Assembly (NCBI GenBank): GCA_937927775.1
Contig: CALBEF010000015.1
Location: 1 to 46,584 of the forward strand
Direction: 5' to 3'
Source of the DNA: an uncultured Anaerolineae bacterium
GTDB taxonomy: Bacteria > Chloroflexota > Anaerolineae > J036 > Brachytrichaceae
DNA: 46,584 bases
Below the pieces are notes generated by a model. That model worked only from the letters and a program-made list of their open reading frames with translations, ran no database searches and was not told the DNA's origin. Shown here piece by piece: positions 42,740 to 46,584 of the stretch; within the stretch, counting starts at the first letter, position 1; the number at the start of each line of letters is the position of its first letter. The position numbers and the translations under genes were made by a program.

Positions 42740-43757
42740 TCCCAACCGTGATTTTGCCCTCGACCAGGGCGCGGCGGAAGATGTCAATCGTCTGGCGCAC
42801 GCCGTCGGCCAGCGGCGTTTCGGGAATGCGCCCCAGCGCCGTTACAAAGGCGGCGTCGTCCATGTCTTCTGGGAATGGCAATGGCTTGTCATCGAAGGTG
42901 ATCTTGCCCTTCACTTCCGGCGCGGCAGACTCAATCGCCGCGACCACCTCGCGCATATGCGCCACGCTGCCGCGCAGGTTGAACACATCGGCGCCCTCGA
43001 ACGGCGCGCGCGCGGCATGGATGAACGCGCGCGCCACATCGTCTGCGAACTGATAGGCGCACCGCCCGCCAAAGCTGATATGAAACGGCCGGCCGGCTGC
43101 AGCGGCCAGCATCGCTTTGGTCGGGCTGGAAGTCAGGCCCTGGTCGCGCCCCGGCCCGTAGACGGTGTACGCTCGCAAGCCCACACTGCTGATGCCGTCA
43201 TCGAGCCAGTACACGCGGGCCGTGCCTTCGTTGGCCTGCTTGTACACGCCATAGTGGTTGCGCGGTTTGAGCGGGGCGTCGTGCGGAATCGGCCCCTCAG
43301 GATACTCATCGCTCAGCCCGTACACGGCGATGCTGCTGGCGTAGGCCACGCGCTTCAGGCCGGCGCGTTTGGCCGCCTCGAAGATATTGACCGTGCCCAC
43401 CACGTTGACACGCGCGCCCAGCGGCGGGTCGGCCCTGCAGAAGGGCACTTGCAGGCCGGCCAGATGAATCACGTGCGTGGCGGCGCTCTGCTTGAAAGCC
43501 GCCTCGACCGCCGCCAGATCGGTGATGTCGCCGGCGATGAACTGCACGCGCGCCAGTTCCTCGTCGCTCAGAATCAGGCGCAGGCGATGCGGGTTGCTGG
43601 CCAGATCGAGCACGGCCACCGGCGTTCCTTCTCTGACCAGATTGCGCACCACCCACGCGCCGATGCAGCCCAGCGCGCCGGTCACGAGAAAACGGTGCGG
43701 GTTGGAAGTTGAGGGTTGAGCGTTCAGGGTCAAGGGTTGAGGATTGAGGTTTGACAC
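42735..43757 (-). CDS. NAD-dependent epimerase/dehydratase (extended SDR)
   Basis: 340 residues. Rossmann motif FLVTGALGCIGAWVV (GxxGxxG at 27-33), AGDITDLAAVEAAF, HLAGLQVPF, and catalytic YGVYKQANE (YxxxK). The first 20 residues (MSNLNPQPLTLNAQPSTSNP) are encoded by degenerate heptads. GTG 43757 has AGGAG 8 nt upstream, so that start is well supported. The substrate is probably a nucleotide sugar or a related compound. It sits with an amidohydrolase remnant and an enolase-superfamily enzyme in a minus-strand cluster. Confidence 0.88.
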   Translation of the reverse strand: MSNLNPQPLTLNAQPSTSNPHRFLVTGALGCIGAWVVRNLVREGTPVAVLDLASNPHRLRLILSDEELARVQFIAGDITDLAAVEAAFKQSAATHVIHLAGLQVPFCRADPPLGARVNVVGTVNIFEAAKRAGLKRVAYASSIAVYGLSDEYPEGPIPHDAPLKPRNHYGVYKQANEGTARVYWLDDGISSVGLRAYTVYGPGRDQGLTSSPTKAMLAAAAGRPFHISFGGRCAYQFADDVARAFIHAARAPFEGADVFNLRGSVAHMREVVAAIESAAPEVKGKITFDDKPLPFPEDMDDAAFVTALGRIPETPLADGVRQTIDIFRRALVEGKITVGN

Positions 43758-43801
43758 GTTGGCACTCCTCTGTGATCTGTCCTGTGACTACTGACTACTG
43801 G
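43696..43801. repeat. GGTTGAG heptads and TAGTCAG heptads around the epimerase start
   Basis: 43696-43752 has about eight degenerate GGTTGAG units coding for the epimerase N-terminus. 43780-43801 has three CTACTGA units including the amidohydrolase stop codon (TAG on the minus strand). Confidence 0.75.
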
Positions 43802-44396
43802 CTACTGCCGACTCACCGCCAGCCGATACACGCGGGTCGCCGCGCCGGCCCAGATGGACGCTTGCGCCGCCGGGCTGAGATGCGCCGTCGCCTCGCGCAA
43901 CGGATGGACGCCATCCACATATTGCCCGGCCTGCAAACACACGGGCCAATCGCTGCCATACATCAGCCGGCCCGCGCCGAACACATCCATCGCCGCCTCG
44001 ACCCAGGCGCGCAATGTCTCGACCTGCAAGGGGCGCGGCTCGGCGGCCGTGAGATAGCCCGACACTTTCAAGGTCACATTTGGCAGATCGGCCAGCGGCT
44101 GGACCTGCCGGCGCCACGCTTCATGCGCCCCCGGCGCGAGACGGAAGCCGGCGAAGTGATCGAGCACATAGACAATGCGCGGATGGGAGCGCGCCAGCGC
44201 GACAACCGATTCGATGTGATTCGGCCCCATCAAGAGATCGCACGACAGGCCCAGATCGGCCAGCGCGTCCAGGCCGCGCGCGCAGTTGCGCGCGCAGGTG
44301 CGCCCGCATCTGCGCCCGCACTCCTTTGAAACGCGGATGGCGCGCAAGATCGGACAGTGTGGTCGGCGCATCCGGCGCAGACAGATCGACCCATCT
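43802..44396 (-). pseudogene. Amidohydrolase_2 family gene, N-terminus lost and frame broken
   Basis: The C-terminal part in one frame reads GLDALADLGLSCDLLMGP, VYVLDHFAGFR, VTLKVSGY and RLMYGSDWPVC, the metal-binding core of amidohydrolase_2 (TIM barrel, GSDWP). The preceding part, RWVDLSAPDAPTTLSDLARHP, is in another frame (44396-44310), with the shift in a GC-rich repeat near 44275-44310. Family members begin with a MxIDxHxHxW metal motif about 65-75 residues earlier; here that part is replaced by a repeat array. The enzyme should be inactive. Confidence 0.8.
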
Positions 44397-44520
44397 CACA
44401 GACAACAGACAACAGACAACAGACAACAGATAACAGACAACAGACAACAGATAACGGACAACGGATGACAGCCATCTGGGCAATCGCTCAATCGTCAATC
44501 GTCAATCGTCAATCCCATCA
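44396..44520. repeat. Composite array (CAGACAA then CAATCGT) at a gene breakpoint
   Basis: Seven to eight CAGACAA/CAGATAA units (44398-44459), the core GATGACAGCCATCTGGG, and four CAATCGT-type units up to 44514. It stands exactly where the amidohydrolase N-terminus should be and ends at the stop codon of the next minus-strand gene. Confidence 0.9.
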
Positions 44521-45663
44521 CCGTTCGACCGAAACGGCGTAGTGACCTTCGATGTAGGGGAATCGCTCTTCGAGGTTCTTCGACAGCGAGACACCCAGCC
44601 CCGGCCTGTCGGGAATCTCCAGCCAGCCGTGCTTGATAAACGGCTTGTCGGCGAGGATGTCCCACTGCAGCGGCCCCTGGATCATGCACAGCTCGCAGAT
44701 GCGCGGGCGGGGCAGGGCGGCGACGTAGTGGGCATTGGCCATCGTCATCAGTCCGTTGTGCCAGTTGTGGGGCACAACATCGATGTCGTAGCGGTCGGCC
44801 ATTTCGGCGATGCGCATGCCCTCGGTCAGGCCGCACCAGCCCATGTCAGGTTGCACGATGTCATAGGCGCGCTTCTCCAGATAGGGCCGAAACTGCTCGA
44901 CGGTGGTGAACTGCTCGCCGCCGGAGATGGGTATATCGACGGCCGAGTTGAGTTTGGCGTAGCCATCGATGTTGGCCTGCGGAATCGGCTCCTCGAACCA
45001 GGCAAAGCCGAGCCGGTCAAGTTCGCGCGCGATCTCCATGGCCTGGTCTTCGGTCAGGCGCTGGTTGCCGTCGACCATCAGTTCCATCCGGCCATCGACG
45101 GCCGAGGACAGGTCGCGCATGAGGCCGATGAAGCGATCGGTGGTCACGCCATCCCAGGCCCAGTGCGTGCCGAGGCGCACCTTGCACGCCTCGTAGCCGT
45201 CGTCGAGGTAGCCCAGCGTTTCCTCGATCACCTGGTTGGGATTGGTGCGCCAGTCATAACGGCAGCCGCTGGAGGCGTACAGCTTGACGCGATGCTGGGG
45301 ATTGGGCTTGAGCAGATGGCTGACCGGCCGGCCCTCGATCTTGCCGCGCAGGTCCCACAGCGCGCAGTCGATGCCGGCCACGGCGCAGTCATAGCGGGCC
45401 GAGCGGCCATTGGGATGCGGGACGATGCCGGGGTCGCGCGGGTCGCGGTCGATCAACAACGGGCTGAGCCAGTCCACCCACTCGCGAATCAGGCTGGGCA
45501 CGCCGTAGGCGCACGCCTCGCCGATGCCCTGCAGCCCTTCGTCGGTCGTGATGACCACGATGGCGCAATCGGCCTTGAGCACACGGAAAACGTGCGTGGC
45601 CCACTGACGTTCCAGTTCGTGCGGCCGGGACAAACACAACGTCTCGACTTTGGCAATCTTCAT
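44518..45663 (-). CDS. Enolase-superfamily sugar-acid dehydratase (mandelate racemase-like)
   Basis: 381 residues from ATG 45663, preceded by GGAGGAGAGG. N-terminal capping domain (MKIAKVETLCLSRP) and TIM barrel. Acid/base Lys in ACKVRLG, metal ligands Asp in MVDGNQRL, Glu in FEEPIPQ and Glu in ISGGEQF, and His in VVPHNWHNG. The pattern suits acid-sugar dehydratases such as galactonate or rhamnonate dehydratase; the exact substrate is unknown. The longer frame upstream of ATG 45663 is not supported. Confidence 0.9.
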   Translation of the reverse strand: MKIAKVETLCLSRPHELERQWATHVFRVLKADCAIVVITTDEGLQGIGEACAYGVPSLIREWVDWLSPLLIDRDPRDPGIVPHPNGRSARYDCAVAGIDCALWDLRGKIEGRPVSHLLKPNPQHRVKLYASSGCRYDWRTNPNQVIEETLGYLDDGYEACKVRLGTHWAWDGVTTDRFIGLMRDLSSAVDGRMELMVDGNQRLTEDQAMEIARELDRLGFAWFEEPIPQANIDGYAKLNSAVDIPISGGEQFTTVEQFRPYLEKRAYDIVQPDMGWCGLTEGMRIAEMADRYDIDVVPHNWHNGLMTMANAHYVAALPRPRICELCMIQGPLQWDILADKPFIKHGWLEIPDRPGLGVSLSKNLEERFPYIEGHYAVSVER

Positions 45664-45748
45664 ATCCTCTCCTCCTGCGGATGCACTCCGATTATCGCAT
45701 TGTGAGGGATGGTTGACCGGCGCGACGAGACGGGGTAACCTACAAGCC

Positions 45749-46584
45749 ATGTCCGAGCCGGAACGAATCGTTGATGCCTTCACGCCTGAAGCGAGGGCTG
45801 TCATTTATCGAGGAGACTGTCTGGATTTTCTGAAGCAAATTCCGGATGAGTCGCTGCAACTGGTTGTCACCTCCCCGCCATACAACCTGGGCAAGGAATA
45901 TGAGGCGAAACTAAGACTTGAGACTTATCTCGAGCAGCAGGCCGCCGTGATTCGGGAATGCGTTCGGGCGCTTTCGCCGCGCGGCAGCATCTGCTGGCAG
46001 GTCGGCAACTATGTGGATGGCGGCTCGATCATCCCGCTCGACACCGCGCTTTACCCGATATTCAGGCAACACGGGCTGAAGATGCGAAACCGAATCATCT
46101 GGCATTTCGAGCACGGCTTGCATTGTTCAAAGCGATTTTCCGGGCGATATGAGACGATCGTCTGGTTCACCAGGTCTGATGATTACGTGTTCAACCTTGA
46201 TCCGGTGAGGGTTCCCCAAAAGTACCCCGGCAAAAAGCATTTCAAAGGCCCAAAGGCCGGACAGTATTCGAGCAATCCACTGGGCAAGAATCCGGGCGAC
46301 GTGTGGATCATCCCGAACGTGAAAAGCAACCATGTGGAGAAGACGGAACATCCCTGTCAGTTCCCCGTCGAGCTAATAGAACGACTGGTGCTGTCCATGA
46401 CGAACGAAGGCGACTGGGTGTTTGACCCATTCCTGGGAACAGGGACGACCGTCATTGCTGCCGTCCGGCATCATCGACGCGGCGCCGGCAGCGAACTGGT
46501 CGAGCGGTACGCGAAGATCGCGCGGGAAAGAGTCGCGCAGGAAATGGCCGGCACGCTTCGGACGCGCCCGATGGGCCGGCCGGT
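45749..46584 (+). CDS. Site-specific DNA methyltransferase (3' end outside window)
   Basis: Starts MSEPERIVDAFTPEARAVIYRGDCLDF and is open to the window edge (278 codons seen). The catalytic motif is VVTSPPYNLGKEYE (motif IV) and the AdoMet-binding motif follows later, WVFDPFLGTGTTVIAAV (motif I), the order of beta-class amino-methyltransferases. It methylates N6-adenine or N4-cytosine at a specific site. GKNPGDVWIIPNV is also typical. A restriction enzyme gene may follow outside the window. It is divergent from the dehydratase gene. Confidence 0.9.
   Translation, partial: MSEPERIVDAFTPEARAVIYRGDCLDFLKQIPDESLQLVVTSPPYNLGKEYEAKLRLETYLEQQAAVIRECVRALSPRGSICWQVGNYVDGGSIIPLDTALYPIFRQHGLKMRNRIIWHFEHGLHCSKRFSGRYETIVWFTRSDDYVFNLDPVRVPQKYPGKKHFKGPKAGQYSSNPLGKNPGDVWIIPNVKSNHVEKTEHPCQFPVELIERLVLSMTNEGDWVFDPFLGTGTTVIAAVRHHRRGAGSELVERYAKIARERVAQEMAGTLRTRPMGRP

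Noticed and set aside
44121-44498. Intact 125-residue gene on the minus strand
   Set aside because: Its first 34 residues are translated repeat array and its middle is the amidohydrolase remnant before a frameshift, so it is not an independent gene.

Overview
The window is a GC-rich bacterial chromosome segment, densely coded on both strands. The SRP/ribosome-maturation genes, the Ccm haem-handling genes, MoxR-DUF58 and LCP genes, and the compact -10 elements (TAGAAT, TATAAT, TACACT) suggest a Chloroflexota-like bacterium. That assignment is an inference from gene content and style, not from a marker phylogeny.

Layout. Positions 1-5135 are an accessory region: three partial RHS-core/C-terminal toxin cassettes, a membrane protein placed like an immunity gene, a WD40 lipoprotein, and an IS3-family element truncated just before tRNA-Leu(TAA). 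5460-9368 is housekeeping (ffh, rpsP, khpA, rimM, dprA). 9389-12547 is an exopolysaccharide cluster (manC, two Wzz-like proteins, a CpsD-like kinase). 12603-14596 is an unrecognised two-gene operon, followed by tRNA-Arg(TCT) and a terminator. 14952-18728 on the minus strand holds sugar metabolism (FGGY kinase, phosphohexomutase, PfkB kinase). 18810-23577 is a metal-regulated-looking operon of a Znu-type ABC importer joined to pxpA-pxpB. 23774-24486 is a MNT/HEPN pair. 24652-26451 carries ccmC, ccmD and a CcdA-like protein whose first membrane segment sits at its C-terminus. 26652-32656 holds two related membrane proteins, MoxR, DUF58 and a SpoIIM-like protein. 32803-38175 contains a hydrolase, a polyprenyl synthase, a frameshifted PAP2 phosphatase, a class IV aminotransferase, an LCP protein and gmk. 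38176-42505 contains a rhomboid protease, an FtsX-type permease and a zinc-ribbon membrane protein. 42735-45663 holds an epimerase, a broken amidohydrolase and an enolase-superfamily dehydratase. A DNA methyltransferase runs off the right edge.

The most distinctive signal is a set of short tandem-repeat arrays with 7-9 bp units and several different words (TAGTCAG, CAATCGT, CAGACAA, GCGTATT, GACGATT, TCACCCTG, TTGGTCAGG, CAATGACT). They lie between genes and typically begin at, or contain, the stop codon of the preceding gene. Some encode protein termini and some mark breakpoints of truncated genes. One, at 11204-11243, forms a chain of three-codon mini-ORFs joined by ATGA overlaps that runs into the start of a Wzz-like gene. 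Two arrays share a 72-nt segment with a single mismatch, which argues for copying of composite modules. A separate dispersed hairpin (GGGCAAGCC..GGCTTGCCC) and a high density of GCCGGC add to the repeat-rich character.

Functionally, ManC and the phosphohexomutase would together supply GDP-mannose for the Wzz/CpsD polysaccharide pathway. The LCP protein would attach glycopolymers to the envelope, and the polyprenyl synthase and PAP2 enzyme belong to lipid-carrier metabolism. CcmC, CcmD and CcdA serve cytochrome c maturation.
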